Below, in pieces: positions 16,180 through 26,182 of a stretch of 64,000 nt of DNA (within the stretch, counting starts at the first letter, position 1; every line of letters starts with the position of its first letter). Source of the stretch: Anaerocolumna sp. AGMB13025 (GTDB lineage: Bacteria > Bacillota > Clostridia > Lachnospirales > Lachnospiraceae); NCBI RefSeq assembly GCF_029689925.1, contig NZ_CP121445.1:5824501-5888500 (forward strand). Reading direction: 5' to 3'. The position numbers and the translations under genes were made by a program. The notes below the pieces were generated by a model, which did no database searches, was not told the origin of the DNA, and worked only from the letters and a program-made list of their open reading frames with translations.

Positions 16180-18372
16180 CTAATAGACTAAACTATAGGC
16201 TGCATACTCTTCAATCCATTTATCCTGGGCTGGGACAGTTGATGCTTTATTCTTTGTGGACGCTACTATTATACCCATTTCACCCCCGACAAGAAATTTC
16301 TTTCCATCCCACATCGCTGTTTTTAACGGCTGACTGGTTACTTTTGCAGATTTTTTATAATCGATACCATTGATAGAATCGTAGAGAATTCCATTATAAT
16401 CAATAGCAAGATAGGTCTTATTGCCATAGGTTCCGAACTCAAACCCGTTATCCGCTGCTTTTTTTACCTTCCAGTTCTTTCCGTCACTTGAAAATCCTAC
16501 TACTGGCTCTCCGTTATAAATATTCCCTGACGGATTAATTACTCCGCCAATCGTTACAAATTGTTTTCCATTCCAGATAACACTTGGAGCTGACAGATAA
16601 TACTTCTTTCCATCCAATTTAAGCTCTGCCCTAGACCACTTTTTGCCATCCTTAGAGGTATATAAGGTATTATTCTTGACTATTCCATCATAACTGCTTT
16701 TTGGTCCAATATATGTTTTTCCATTATAAGTAATATTTTTTAGGTTAACTTTTGAAGCGGAGAAATTACTCCAGTTTTTACCATCTTTTGAAGTAATATA
16801 TCCATCCCCGGTAAACACGTAGAACTTATCTTTTATATATTGAGCCCCATATACTACTTTAAATTTTTTTGGAAAATCCATCTTTGTCCAACTGCCTGGT
16901 TTATCTGAATAGTAATAAAAGGCTTCGTTAACGGAAAACCAATACCCTCTGGTCTGACATATTGCAATAGCAGTATTTTTATGGGTTGCAATTCCCTCCC
17001 ATAGAAGGGGCTCAGTAACCTCTGGGAGTTCCACCGCTTTCCAGTTATATCCCGTAGCAGATTCCCATATGGTACCACTTTCACCATGGGCTAAATACCT
17101 GCTGCCGCCATATGTAATGTTTTCATACTCTACGGATGGCCGGATACGGGCTATTGTTCCTGTTTTTAAATCTGAGGATACAAGTATTGTCCCATTATTG
17201 CAGACCTCGATATACTGCTGTCCGTCAAAGATTATTTTCTGAATATTAGCTTTGGCACCTGTCAAGTCAGAGGATACAAATGGAATAAATGTAACATCCC
17301 ATGATTCATTCAGCATTTCCCAACTGGCGCCGGTTTTGGAAGTAAGAATCATGCCGTTATATCCTCCGATTACATACTGCTTGCCATCCCATAATAAACT
17401 GTTCATGATTAAATCTGAGAATCCGTTGGGTTTTCCATAGGCGTTCGTATCTTCCGATACTCCTGAGCCTATCATCTTTTTATTAATTACCGCCTTCCAC
17501 TTCACACCGTCCACTGAGGTATAGATTGTCCCGGTTCTAGCAGATATATTTCCATCCCAGCCGATTGTCATGTATTTACCGTTTGTATATATAATATCGG
17601 TAAAATCACCTCTTATTTTGGGTTTTATGGTCTTCCACTTTGTTAAATCTTGAGAGAAGGATATCTCTTCTTCCGATATAGCCGCATAAGTACTTCCAGT
17701 ATAAATAATTTTTTCAAAGGCTGGAACCTCTGCATACTTAGCGTTCCACTTCATTCCATCCTTTGATGTTAAGATAAAATTACTGGATAACTGACAATAC
17801 GGTAATGAGTCCGAATACTGTCCCTTCCTTAAGGTACCTGTTTTCACTTCCCATCCGGCAAAGGCCACGTATTTCTTACCATCCCAAAGAATGTTTTTAA
17901 GTTGAAGCTGGGATTGCTTCGCTTTCGCCGACCAATTTATTATATAGCTGTCTTCAATATAACTTTTTGCTTTACCGGTCAATTGCCCGTAGGTATAGGC
18001 TTTGCTAAAACTTACACTGGATTTAGTCCAGGACTTTCCATCCGCGGAGTGTATTATTGTTCCGTTATTTCCTACAGCAACAAACTGTTTTCCATTGGTA
18101 GCCACGGCATTCAAATTCTCGGTTGTCTGCAAAGGTATTGTCTTCCACTCTTTCGCATCCACAGACCTTACCACCGCTCCCTCCTGTCCTACAACCACAT
18201 AGATTTTATCTTTATTATAGGTTACATCATAAAAATCGTTGCTTTGGGATTCCCCAGTGGTTTTCGCCCAGGTTATATTCTTACCGGAAGTGGCTGCCGA
18301 TACGGTGGCTGGACTTATGATTCCTGCCGCCAGTGCAAATAATGATACGGTTACTACTAATCTTTTAAACAA
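16180..18372 (-). CDS. Secreted propeller-like repeat protein, function unknown
   Basis: 730 residues with a signal peptide (basic start, hydrophobic core 5-22, cleavage likely after VSA near 26). The mature part repeats a unit of about 40-50 residues: a Trp-bearing strand (KSWTKS, KKWSRA), then a turn, then a strand such as GKQFVAVGNNGTIIHSADG. SxDGxxW occurs many times (SADGKSW, TSKDGMKW, TSVDGVKW, TSKDGKNW, SSDGKNW), resembling Asp-box/BNR beta-propeller blades. No catalytic motif of sialidases is evident, and no anchor (LPxTG, SLH) is seen. It is probably an extracellular binding or structural protein. Monocistronic, on the same strand as the esterase upstream, from which a terminator separates it. 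Confidence 0.8.
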   Translation of the reverse strand: MFKRLVVTVSLFALAAGIISPATVSAATSGKNITWAKTTGESQSNDFYDVTYNKDKIYVVVGQEGAVVRSVDAKEWKTIPLQTTENLNAVATNGKQFVAVGNNGTIIHSADGKSWTKSSVSFSKAYTYGQLTGKAKSYIEDSYIINWSAKAKQSQLQLKNILWDGKKYVAFAGWEVKTGTLRKGQYSDSLPYCQLSSNFILTSKDGMKWNAKYAEVPAFEKIIYTGSTYAAISEEEISFSQDLTKWKTIKPKIRGDFTDIIYTNGKYMTIGWDGNISARTGTIYTSVDGVKWKAVINKKMIGSGVSEDTNAYGKPNGFSDLIMNSLLWDGKQYVIGGYNGMILTSKTGASWEMLNESWDVTFIPFVSSDLTGAKANIQKIIFDGQQYIEVCNNGTILVSSDLKTGTIARIRPSVEYENITYGGSRYLAHGESGTIWESATGYNWKAVELPEVTEPLLWEGIATHKNTAIAICQTRGYWFSVNEAFYYYSDKPGSWTKMDFPKKFKVVYGAQYIKDKFYVFTGDGYITSKDGKNWSNFSASKVNLKNITYNGKTYIGPKSSYDGIVKNNTLYTSKDGKKWSRAELKLDGKKYYLSAPSVIWNGKQFVTIGGVINPSGNIYNGEPVVGFSSDGKNWKVKKAADNGFEFGTYGNKTYLAIDYNGILYDSINGIDYKKSAKVTSQPLKTAMWDGKKFLVGGEMGIIVASTKNKASTVPAQDKWIEEYAAYSLVY

Positions 18373-18559
18373 AATTTCTACCCCCTGATGTCGTAATTAT
18401 GCTATTCATACGCTAATGTTCATTCCATACGCAATCTTGAACTTTTGACATATGAATCATATTTTTATCTATAAAAGATATAAATATGTCTAATTATATG
18501 ATACCAGTCAATATTATTCAAACATATTATATAGAATGATGCCATATTTTGGCGAAAGA

Positions 18560-18603
18560 AAAGTCCAACACCTACAAAACTTAGTACTTCGGTGTTGGAC
18601 TTT
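18560..18603 (-). terminator. Rho-independent terminator after the esterase
   Basis: Perfect 13-bp stem: AAAGTCCAACACC with GGTGTTGGACTTT, followed by U-rich sequence on both strands. It lies 64 bases beyond the esterase stop codon and upstream of the secreted protein's start. Confidence 0.85.
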
Positions 18604-18666
18604 ATTTTGTTATTCTGTTTTATGTTTGTTAATTACCTTTACCATATCAGACTCCAGAATCGATTG

Positions 18667-19551
18667 TTATGATATGTTCTTATTTTGTTCCAGCCATTTC
18701 AGGCAAAGTGTAGTCCATTCATTAAGGCTTAAGCCGTTAATCTGTTCTTCACTTTTTACCGAAGTATCACATAAACTCATACCATGAGGACCGTTGCCAA
18801 ACATATGAAGCTCACAGGGTACACCCAGTTCATACAGGCGGGTGGCCAGTAAGGTTAAGTCCGTAGCCGGTATGATACTATCCTCATAACTGCCCCAGAC
18901 AAATACCGGTGGTAAGTCTTTGTGAAGATAATGCAATAGATTTAACTGTTCTGCCTCTTCATCTGTTATGTTTTCATGTCCGGACAGAATCTCACGGATA
19001 CCCGGTCCTCTAAAATCCGGCATAAGTCCAAGATCCATAAGTTTTTCCAGTTCCTCAGGTATGGTACCGCCTTCCCGTTTTGGCTTTAAGGTTACCGCAG
19101 GATACCCAAGGATAATCCGGTCCGGTCTTACCTGTTCACTGGTAAGACCTATTTCTTTGGTAATAACCGGTTGATTGACATATATGGCCAGGCTTAAGGC
19201 AAGATTTCCCCCGGCAGAAAAACCGGCAACCGAAATGTTATCCTGTATGCCCCACTCCTTTCTTTTCTCCTTTACAATACTTATGGCTTTCGCAAGCTCA
19301 CAAAGTGCAGTGGGAAACGGATGGTCAATTTTCACACTATATTCAAGGACAAAGGCATGATATCCGTGGCGGTTAAAGAATAAAGCCACCGGCTCCCCTT
19401 CATTTTTAGAGACGGTGGTATAACCACCGCCGGGACAGATGATTACGGCTGGGCGTTTCAGGCCTCTTCTGTCATATTCTCCATCGTCTAAAATGTAAGT
19501 TGTCATGTATGCCTGGGTTGTATCTGATAAATTAATTTTTTGATGTATCAT
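18667..19551 (-). CDS. Alpha/beta hydrolase, acetyl-xylan-esterase-like
   Basis: Cytoplasmic esterase of 294 residues, no signal peptide. The oxyanion motif CPGGGYTTVS (about 38-47), nucleophile elbow GFSAGG (Ser near 115), acid in SYEDSIIP (about 235) and His in GNGPHGMS (about 265) are all present and in the expected order. This matches the carbohydrate-deacetylating BD-FAE/lipase group. It is the last gene after a ribose-type importer on the same strand (27-base gap), so it may remove acyl groups from imported sugars. The stop is close to a strong terminator. The family assignment is secure; the substrate is inferred. Confidence 0.88.
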   Translation of the reverse strand: MIHQKINLSDTTQAYMTTYILDDGEYDRRGLKRPAVIICPGGGYTTVSKNEGEPVALFFNRHGYHAFVLEYSVKIDHPFPTALCELAKAISIVKEKRKEWGIQDNISVAGFSAGGNLALSLAIYVNQPVITKEIGLTSEQVRPDRIILGYPAVTLKPKREGGTIPEELEKLMDLGLMPDFRGPGIREILSGHENITDEEAEQLNLLHYLHKDLPPVFVWGSYEDSIIPATDLTLLATRLYELGVPCELHMFGNGPHGMSLCDTSVKSEEQINGLSLNEWTTLCLKWLEQNKNIS

Positions 19552-19577
19552 ATTCTCTGCTCCTGCTATTACTTATT

Positions 19578-20570
19578 TTACTGAAACTGTTTCTTTCTAA
19601 AAAGTAAGCTGATTTGATTAAAGTTCGTAGTACAACCCATAAATATTACAATAAATAACCCCAATATAATATTGTTTAATGAGGAAGGCAAGCCGTATAA
19701 CGTCAAGCCTTTCGAAAAAATTCCCATGGTTATGGTTCCGGCAAATATACCAAGAGCCATGTTACTGAATCTGGATAAATATAGTCCAACCAGCACTGCA
19801 CCCATGGAACTAAACATCAGGTAAGTGGAACTTAAGTTGGAAACCGGTGCAACCACCGCTTTGGAAGCATTGATTAAGGACGCAATACCAATTAATACCC
19901 CTACAATCAGATAAGTAAGCAGTATATTTTTTCTCTCATTTACGCCGTTGTTCACCGCTAATTCTGCATTATTTCCAAGGCTTCTGGCATCAAAACCGTA
20001 TTTGGTGTATTTCATTAATGCCCAGAATAAAACCAGTACCACCAGCAGAACGATATAGCAATAAGGCTGGGTTGCCAGGATTGACAGCTTGGGATACATA
20101 AATAAACGTACACCGCTTCCGTCAAATACCAGACCGCTTAAAGCTTCATATAACATAACAATTCCCAGGGAAATAATCATGGTAGGTACTTTAAATACCA
20201 GATATATAATGCCTTCGAATAAAGACAGAACGACTGCCACTGCAATGCTCAGAACAAAAAGCATCCCAAGCCCCAGCTGGTAATTAATAGCCAGGTTACC
20301 AGCTATTATGGCAGTTAATACCATAATAGCTCCCACTCCGAAATCCCAACGGCCTCCGGATAAGGGCAGTGCAACTGCCATTGCAATAATCGAGGTCATG
20401 ACAGAGGTCTGAAAGATATCTTGCAGGCTTGCCTGGGTTAAGAACAGATTATTCCCTCCTGTCTTTACCTGTATCAGTAAAGCAAACAATACCCATAAAC
20501 TGACTGGAAATATAAAGGTTTTTATAAGAATTATAGCTTGTCTTTTCATTCGATTTTTCATAATGCTCAC
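19578..20570 (-). CDS. ABC sugar permease, ribose/galactose (RbsC) type
   Basis: 330-residue inner-membrane permease with about nine or ten hydrophobic segments. The conserved stretch near 215-235 (NNAELAVNNGVNERKNILLTYLIVG) is the ATPase-contacting loop of RbsC/XylH-type permeases. It is one of two permeases in the operon with an ATPase, lipoprotein and esterase, so the channel is probably a heterodimer. It is separated from the lipoprotein gene by a 200-base purine-rich repeat region, which may change its expression relative to the upstream genes. Confidence 0.9.
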   Translation of the reverse strand: MSIMKNRMKRQAIILIKTFIFPVSLWVLFALLIQVKTGGNNLFLTQASLQDIFQTSVMTSIIAMAVALPLSGGRWDFGVGAIMVLTAIIAGNLAINYQLGLGMLFVLSIAVAVVLSLFEGIIYLVFKVPTMIISLGIVMLYEALSGLVFDGSGVRLFMYPKLSILATQPYCYIVLLVVLVLFWALMKYTKYGFDARSLGNNAELAVNNGVNERKNILLTYLIVGVLIGIASLINASKAVVAPVSNLSSTYLMFSSMGAVLVGLYLSRFSNMALGIFAGTITMGIFSKGLTLYGLPSSLNNIILGLFIVIFMGCTTNFNQISLLFRKKQFQ

Positions 20571-20622
20571 TTTCCTTGCAGGTAAGTTATAGAACGAATT
20601 CGTAATTTCTTGCTTCTTTGAA

Positions 20623-20750
20623 TTACTTTCTTATATTACTTCTTTTAGTTGTTTTCTTAATTGCTTTCTTTCATTACTTTCTTAATTGTTTTATTGCTTT
20701 CTTACATTACTTTCTTGGTTGTTTTATTGCTTTCTTTCATTGCTTTCTAA
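20623..20750 (-). repeat. Polypurine/polypyrimidine repeats between binding protein and permease genes
   Basis: TTACTTTCTT and TTGCTTTCTT (plus strand) alternate. A 33-bp unit is seen twice at 20674-20706 and 20707-20739, with degenerate copies before it. On the transcribed strand it is AAGAAAGCAAT-rich, with almost no secondary structure expected. Confidence 0.75.
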
Positions 20751-20774
20751 AATTGCATTTGTATTTCTTGCTTC

Positions 20775-22067
20775 TTAATTTCTTGCCGCCTTAATCTCAC
20801 TTGTTCCTCTTGCAATGATTCCAGTTAAATCCTTATAAACACCAGTTCCGGCATATGCCTTCATAACACCTTTTAATTCCTCCGCAGTTACGGGGCATTT
20901 CGTAAAATCGTTATGGATGGTGGTTAAAATATAAGTTTCAAAATCATTTAATTCTTCTGTATTGCTAAAAGTAGGGTAATTAATTGTACCATTTATCTCA
21001 AAGCCGCTTGCGCTGTCTGTCTTCCAGTTCTTTCCGTTCACCGCATCAAACATTAAAGTAAATAAATATGCCACTGACTGGACATAGTTGTTGGTTCCGC
21101 CAATTACTAATGTACCGTCCTCTAAATATTGTCTTGAGGATTCATTGTAGCCTAAAGCAGCCAGCTTGATTGCTCCTACTCCATTATTCTTGCCGCTCCA
21201 TAATCTGCCTGCTTCATTGATCGCCGGAAGTACCATATCCATACCGGAGCTTAAGCCAAAGATTAAGTCCATATCGGTATAATTAGCAATATATGCTTTG
21301 GTGTCATCTCCTACGGATGCAAAGCCTGCTTCAGCCGGAAGGGCTTTGGTATCTTTATTGGGGCAGATTTCAATTCCCGCTTTTGTTAATGCTTCTGTAA
21401 AGCCCTGGCAGATTGTAAGGGAATCGGTAAAGGCAAAAACCGGGAAGGAAATTGCTCCGACTTTTTTTGCACCGGAGGCTGCTACTGCCTCTCCATACGT
21501 TTTTCCTAATTCCAGTCCGTGGTCTGCACCAAATTGATAAATACCGCCAAGGAAATAATCACTGTAATATAAGTTTGATTGTTCCTGTGTTCCCCAGTTA
21601 CCGTATTGATTATATTTGCCGTCTTTATCTGCTTCATCTTTGGCTTCGCCGAATAAAATACCATAGTATACACCGGCAGCGTCGCATTTTTCCATCGCTT
21701 GTCCGATTACGGTATCATATCCGCTCATAATTGCATTACAGCCGGTGGAAATAAGAGAATCCACTGCTGCTAAGTGAGCATCGTTGTCATTGGCAGTTGC
21801 TGTCTGGTATTCAAAAGTTACCGGAAAGTTCTTAGCCAGATAGTTATCACAATAATTCTTTAATTCTTTTCCCTGAATATCTGTATAGTTGTATAAAATA
21901 ACACCGATTTTAACCTTCTTCACGTTGGCATCTTTACCGGAATCCGTTGATTCACCGGTTCCCTGTGACGTATTTGGTTCCGTTTTCGTACCGGAAGAAG
22001 AACAGCCGGTCAGTACGACAGAGATTACTAACAGAAAGGCTAATAACATTGATATCGTTTTTTTCAT
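20775..22067 (-). CDS. Substrate-binding lipoprotein of the ribose-type ABC importer
   Basis: 430 residues. The lipoprotein signal ends in VVLTGC, lipidated Cys22, then a Ser/Thr/Gly-rich linker. The mature protein is a periplasmic-binding-protein type I fold: VKIGVILYNYTDIQGKELKNY opens the first lobe, and SLISTGCNAIMSGYDTVI and DLIFGLSSGMD follow the RbsB/Med pattern. It is larger than ordinary RbsB (about 300), closer to the ABC-type galactose or simple sugar binding group. It lies between the two permease genes. Sugar specificity cannot be read from sequence. Confidence 0.88.
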   Translation of the reverse strand: MKKTISMLLAFLLVISVVLTGCSSSGTKTEPNTSQGTGESTDSGKDANVKKVKIGVILYNYTDIQGKELKNYCDNYLAKNFPVTFEYQTATANDNDAHLAAVDSLISTGCNAIMSGYDTVIGQAMEKCDAAGVYYGILFGEAKDEADKDGKYNQYGNWGTQEQSNLYYSDYFLGGIYQFGADHGLELGKTYGEAVAASGAKKVGAISFPVFAFTDSLTICQGFTEALTKAGIEICPNKDTKALPAEAGFASVGDDTKAYIANYTDMDLIFGLSSGMDMVLPAINEAGRLWSGKNNGVGAIKLAALGYNESSRQYLEDGTLVIGGTNNYVQSVAYLFTLMFDAVNGKNWKTDSASGFEINGTINYPTFSNTEELNDFETYILTTIHNDFTKCPVTAEELKGVMKAYAGTGVYKDLTGIIARGTSEIKAARN

Positions 22068-22101
22068 AATAATTTCTCCTTTGAAATTTTATATAATAGT
22101 C

Positions 22102-22242
22102 AATTACGAAACTCTAATATTGTATCTAATTACCTTGCAATGAATATAACTCAAAAACTAAAGTTTACCCAGCGGATAACGGAAACTTTGGAATTCATAT
22201 TCATATAAAATGGCATATCTAAAACTCTATCGTTTCGTAATT
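22102..22242. other. Intergenic region with distant inverted repeat
   Basis: The 190-base gap between the upstream permease and the lipoprotein gene holds an 11-bp inverted repeat, AATTACGAAAC (22102-22112) and GTTTCGTAATT (22232-22242). The pairing would loop out 119 bases and includes the region just upstream of the lipoprotein ribosome site. It might affect translation or mark two operator halves. Confidence 0.45.
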
Positions 22243-22259
22243 ATCTATTTAAAATAAGC

Positions 22260-23213
22260 CTACTTAGGCATTACTTTCAGATTATTTCTCTGGGAAGTAA
22301 CATAGATTACCACCAGGAATACAATTGCTTTGATTAATAAGACCAGATTTGGATTCATACCTATAATGGTCAGACCCTTAAGCAGAAGCACATAGGTAAA
22401 AGCACCTACTACTGCGGAACTGATTCTGGTATTGGCTCCTCCGGATAAGGACATACCTCCAAGGACTACTACCACCAATACATCCATTTCCAGACCGTTA
22501 CCGGTGGCTGACTGGACTTTTCCTACTGCTCCCAGTTTAAACATGGCGGCTATGCCCACACTGATACCGGTAACCGCATAACATAACAGCTTGGTTAAAT
22601 TCACCCTAACACCGTTCTGCTTTGCCGCCAGAGCATTGTCTCCAATTGCTTTCGCACCTTTACCTAGTTTGGTAAAGTAAAATAAAATAGTTAAGATAGC
22701 TACAAATACAAGCATTAGTATAATCATAAAGGTGTGGTTTTTCTTAAACAGATTTAAGCTTACCGAAACCACCGAAATACTGTCATTTGGTGTCTGCTGA
22801 CAGATATAAGTTACCAGTCCCCTGGCAGAAAACATAATTGCCAGAGAGGTAATAACCGCCATCAGACCAAATTTATTCGTAACTACCGCATTAAATTCAT
22901 AGCAGATTACTGCTACTATCGTAGATGCCAGTACTCCAAGAATCAGGGAATTGGTACTGTTCATAACCACCACTGCAGTCAGGGAAGATAAGGCAACCAC
23001 GGCTCCGGAGGAAATGTCCATTCCTCCATGGGCAAAGATAAAGGTCATGCCGACACAGACAATTACCAAGGGAGTAACTGATTCTAACATGGTGCCAAGA
23101 TTATAAGCGCTGAACAGATTTCCTTTTGACCAGATTCCAAACACTGCTAGGACCATAAGGAGTCCAAGCCATTGGACGATAGTACTGAGATACTTCTTAA
23201 TTTTGATTTGCAT
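22260..23213 (-). CDS. ABC sugar permease, RbsC type
   Basis: 317-residue inner-membrane permease with about nine helices; helix and loop order is that of RbsC, with FAHGGMDISSGAVVALSSL near 60-75 and IGDNALAAKQNGVRV near 185-205 as the conserved cytoplasmic loop. The start is preceded by an AGGAG-like site (GGAGAAGAGAAT). It lies 11 bases downstream of the ATPase gene stop, so translation is coupled. Together with the second permease at 19578 it would form the channel. Confidence 0.9.
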   Translation of the reverse strand: MQIKIKKYLSTIVQWLGLLMVLAVFGIWSKGNLFSAYNLGTMLESVTPLVIVCVGMTFIFAHGGMDISSGAVVALSSLTAVVVMNSTNSLILGVLASTIVAVICYEFNAVVTNKFGLMAVITSLAIMFSARGLVTYICQQTPNDSISVVSVSLNLFKKNHTFMIILMLVFVAILTILFYFTKLGKGAKAIGDNALAAKQNGVRVNLTKLLCYAVTGISVGIAAMFKLGAVGKVQSATGNGLEMDVLVVVVLGGMSLSGGANTRISSAVVGAFTYVLLLKGLTIIGMNPNLVLLIKAIVFLVVIYVTSQRNNLKVMPK

Positions 23214-23224
23214 ATTCTCTTCTC

Positions 23225-24724
23225 CTATATCATGAAATCTATGATATCTGTGTCACTTAAGGTTTCCGAACGCATAAATTCCGCCCTAATCCGCCCATCT
23301 TTAAAAATGAGTATACGATCACTCATACCGATTAACTCCGGTAATTCCTCTGATATAATAACGATGGCAAAGCCTTGCTGCTTTAAATCATAAATCAACT
23401 GATACATGGTAGTTTTAACCCCAATATCAACCCCTCTGGTAGGGCTATCAAGAATTAATACCTTGCTCTTATTACCGATTAACTTTCCAAAGGATACCTT
23501 CTGCTTATTACCGCCGGATAATTCTCTGACCGTCTGCTTACGGGAAGAGCTTTTAATATTTAACAGCTTAATCTGCTCTAAGGCAAATTTCTTTTCCTCT
23601 CCCGGCAGAATAAATAGTTTAAACCTTCGTAACATATCCCAGGCGGAAATTGTAAGATTATCCTGTATGCTTTCGCTTAAAATCAGGGTTTCTGCATCAC
23701 GGTTTTTCGATATATAGCCTACTTTTAATTTAGCGGCATGATAGTTATCTTTTAACCGTTCACCAAAAACAACTACATTACCTTTTCTAACTTTCTTAAG
23801 GCCTGCCAAGACCTGTCCCATCTCATGCATACCACTTCCGGATAAGCCGCCAAGTCCTAAAATCTCACCTTCGTGAAGGTCTAAGGAAACTTCCCTTAGC
23901 ATATCCGCAGATACTTCTTTCACCTGGACAACTGCCGGTTTAGGGGGAGTAGTCTCATAATCTGTACGATATAACTGTTCTGCCAGCGTTCTTCCCACCA
24001 TGGACTTTTTGATATAGCTTTCATCAAATTGTTCCTTTTTAATGGTTTCAATTAATTTGCCGTCTCTTAACACGGTCAGGCAATCACAGGTTGCGACTAA
24101 CTCGGGAAGGTCATGGGATATAAATAAAACTGCCCGTCCCTCTTCCTTCATTTTTTTCATGATTTCATATATCTTTTCCCGACCGTCCTGGGATAAGGCG
24201 GTGGTGGTTTCATCAATAATTAACAGCTCTGGCTGATAGTACAGGGCTTTTGCAATTTCAACAATTTTCCTGGTCTCAAAATTAAGAGAAGCAATGGGGG
24301 CGGTCACATCAACCGTATCTAGACCTACTCTTTTTAATGCCTCTCTGGCTTCTTTTTGCATAAGACCCAGGTTTACAAAACCTGCCTTACCAAAGGACTG
24401 TTCCTGTCCGAGAAACACATTTTCAGCAATCGACAGCAGATCAATGGTGTCCGTTTCCTGAACAATCATAGAGATATGATTTTCTCTGGCATCCAAGGGT
24501 GATTTTGGATTGTAGAGTTTCCCTTTTAAATATAATTCCCCCGAGGTGGCCTGATGAATTCCGCATATTACAGAGGATACGGTGGACTTTCCCGACCCGT
24601 TCTCACCGATTAAGCCATGAATTTCTCCTCCCCTGATCTCTAACGAAACCTGATTCAAGGCAGTGACTTCACCAAATTTCTTAACGATATCCTTTACCTC
24701 TAAGAGTACTGTGTTATTTTTCAT
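23225..24724 (-). CDS. ABC sugar importer ATPase, RbsA type (two nucleotide-binding domains)
   Basis: 499 residues, two fused ABC domains. Domain 1: Walker A GENGSGKST near 40 and Walker B LLIIDETTTAL, with a weak signature (NFETRKIVEIAKAL). Domain 2: degenerate Walker A (GLGGLSGSGMHEMGQ), good signature ELSGGNKQKV and LILDSPTRGVD. This is normal for RbsA/MglA: only one site hydrolyses well. ATG at 24724 is preferred; GGAGG is three bases away, short but present, while the upstream GTG at 24751 has no site. First gene of the operon running to the esterase, divergent from an AraC-type regulator. A TTGACC/GGTCAA inverted repeat lies upstream. Confidence 0.9.
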   Translation of the reverse strand: MKNNTVLLEVKDIVKKFGEVTALNQVSLEIRGGEIHGLIGENGSGKSTVSSVICGIHQATSGELYLKGKLYNPKSPLDARENHISMIVQETDTIDLLSIAENVFLGQEQSFGKAGFVNLGLMQKEAREALKRVGLDTVDVTAPIASLNFETRKIVEIAKALYYQPELLIIDETTTALSQDGREKIYEIMKKMKEEGRAVLFISHDLPELVATCDCLTVLRDGKLIETIKKEQFDESYIKKSMVGRTLAEQLYRTDYETTPPKPAVVQVKEVSADMLREVSLDLHEGEILGLGGLSGSGMHEMGQVLAGLKKVRKGNVVVFGERLKDNYHAAKLKVGYISKNRDAETLILSESIQDNLTISAWDMLRRFKLFILPGEEKKFALEQIKLLNIKSSSRKQTVRELSGGNKQKVSFGKLIGNKSKVLILDSPTRGVDIGVKTTMYQLIYDLKQQGFAIVIISEELPELIGMSDRILIFKDGRIRAEFMRSETLSDTDIIDFMI

Positions 24725-24790
24725 AATCCTCCACCAAAGTTTTCCTTTCACTAGCTAAACGGACAGCACCGTTTCTAATTGGTTGTCAGA

Positions 24791-25030
24791 TTGACCTAGC
24801 GGTCAATTTTGCTCTCTCATCAACTATATGCTGATAATATAACATAACAAAGGGTGCAAAAATACTCTGTATTTGTTCATATCAATGGTTGTTTTTTGCT
24901 ATTATGATTCAATACTTTGCAATTGTTCCATTTATTACCTAACTATATCAGAGCGAATATTTATTTTAGTGGTAGTGCTTGACCATCTAGCTTTTTCTTT
25001 TTTAGTGCTTGACCATTTAAGTTTGGTTAT
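24791..25030. promoter_or_regulatory. Divergent promoter region with inverted and direct repeats
   Basis: Between the ATPase gene (minus) and the AraC gene (plus). TTGACC and GGTCAA flank TAGC at 24791-24806. TAGTGCTTGACCAT occurs twice, at 24973-24986 and 25012-25025, 39 bp apart on the same strand. The shared TTGACC core suggests sites for the AraC-type regulator. No gene is seen in the 490-base gap. Confidence 0.6.
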
Positions 25031-25216
25031 TTTATTTTACAAGTATATACACTTTTAGCAGGAAATACTTGTTATAAGCATATTTCCCGCATATGGACGG
25101 TATGTTTTGGATAGTAATATTGGTTGTAATATTAATTTACCTATGATATATTGTCCTTAATTAATTGGTTAATCTATTTTAATTTTACAGGAGATAGTTT
25201 ATTTACAGGAGACCCT

Positions 25217-26182
25217 ATGGAAAATAATTTTGAAAATACCTTCATGGCAAACGATTTCCCGGTACGTATATTTTTGCAAAATATCAACCATTTTAAACTG
25301 CATTGGCACAACCATATCGAAATCCTGTACGCACTGGATGGTTCTATACGAATGACCACCAACGGCATCAATTTCACCTTAAATAAGGGACACATCTGCT
25401 TTATTAACAGCGGTGTAATCCATAGTACGAGCCGGGGCGATGAGGACAACCTGATATTAATTATTCACATTACAGACTCAAAAAAGAGTGTCTTTTATAA
25501 CTTTAAAGATATGAAATTTAATCACGAAACCTATTTAGATAATTTTCAGAAGAATCTGGTACCTCTCTCCGATCTTCAGAATATTTTATTAAGAATCTAC
25601 CTGGAATACCGAAAGAAACTTCCCGGATATGAAAATATGATTTTAAGTCTGATTAATGCCTGCTTTGCCATAATGATAAGGCATTCCTATCTGATACCCA
25701 AAAGCAAGGATGATTATATCGGCGAGAATAACATGGAGCGGTTTAATCTGATTTTGGATTATATGAAGGATCACTATAATGAAAAGCTGTCTCTTAGTGA
25801 CCTGGCGGAAAGAATGCATGTCAATTATTATTATCTCTCACACTTTTTTAAGAATATAGCAGGCATCAGTTATCAGGAATATTTAAACGGCTTACGGCTG
25901 AATCAGGCGGAAATGCTGTTAACTACCACCCCAAAAAGTATTACTCAGGTTGCTTTTGAATGCGGCTTTACCAATATCAAATCCTTTACAGGTATTTTTA
26001 AGGCAAACTTTGGAATGCTGCCGTCGGAGTATCGAAAAATGATGTATAAGACTGCTATAGCGTCTCCGGCTGAGGAAGAGGAACTGCCGTTAGAACATAT
26101 CATATATGGGAAAGAGGGAAACAGCACTATATCCGAGGAGCTGCGTTATCTGATTCAGTCTCTGGATAGGGAAATACAATGA
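25217..26182 (+). CDS. AraC family transcriptional regulator with cupin sensor domain
   Basis: 321 residues. The N-terminal cupin-like part (about 15-100) contains HWHNHIEILYALDGSI and GHICFINSGVIHS, the AraC sugar-binding fold. The C-terminal domain (about 175-275) has the two helix-turn-helix units LSLSDLAERMHVNYYYLSH and ITQVAFECGFTNIKSFTGIF. A 40-residue tail with Glu-rich stretch follows. ATG 25217 has AGGAG five bases upstream (25207-25211); the upstream TTG-initiated extension has none. Divergent from the ribose-type importer, which it most likely controls through the repeats at 24791-25030. Its inducer would be the imported sugar. Confidence 0.9.
   Translation: MENNFENTFMANDFPVRIFLQNINHFKLHWHNHIEILYALDGSIRMTTNGINFTLNKGHICFINSGVIHSTSRGDEDNLILIIHITDSKKSVFYNFKDMKFNHETYLDNFQKNLVPLSDLQNILLRIYLEYRKKLPGYENMILSLINACFAIMIRHSYLIPKSKDDYIGENNMERFNLILDYMKDHYNEKLSLSDLAERMHVNYYYLSHFFKNIAGISYQEYLNGLRLNQAEMLLTTTPKSITQVAFECGFTNIKSFTGIFKANFGMLPSEYRKMMYKTAIASPAEEEELPLEHIIYGKEGNSTISEELRYLIQSLDREIQ

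Noticed and set aside
16180..18372. Sialidase annotation for the secreted repeat protein
   Set aside because: SxDGxxW units resemble Asp boxes, but no catalytic Arg triad or Tyr/Glu pair could be recognised.
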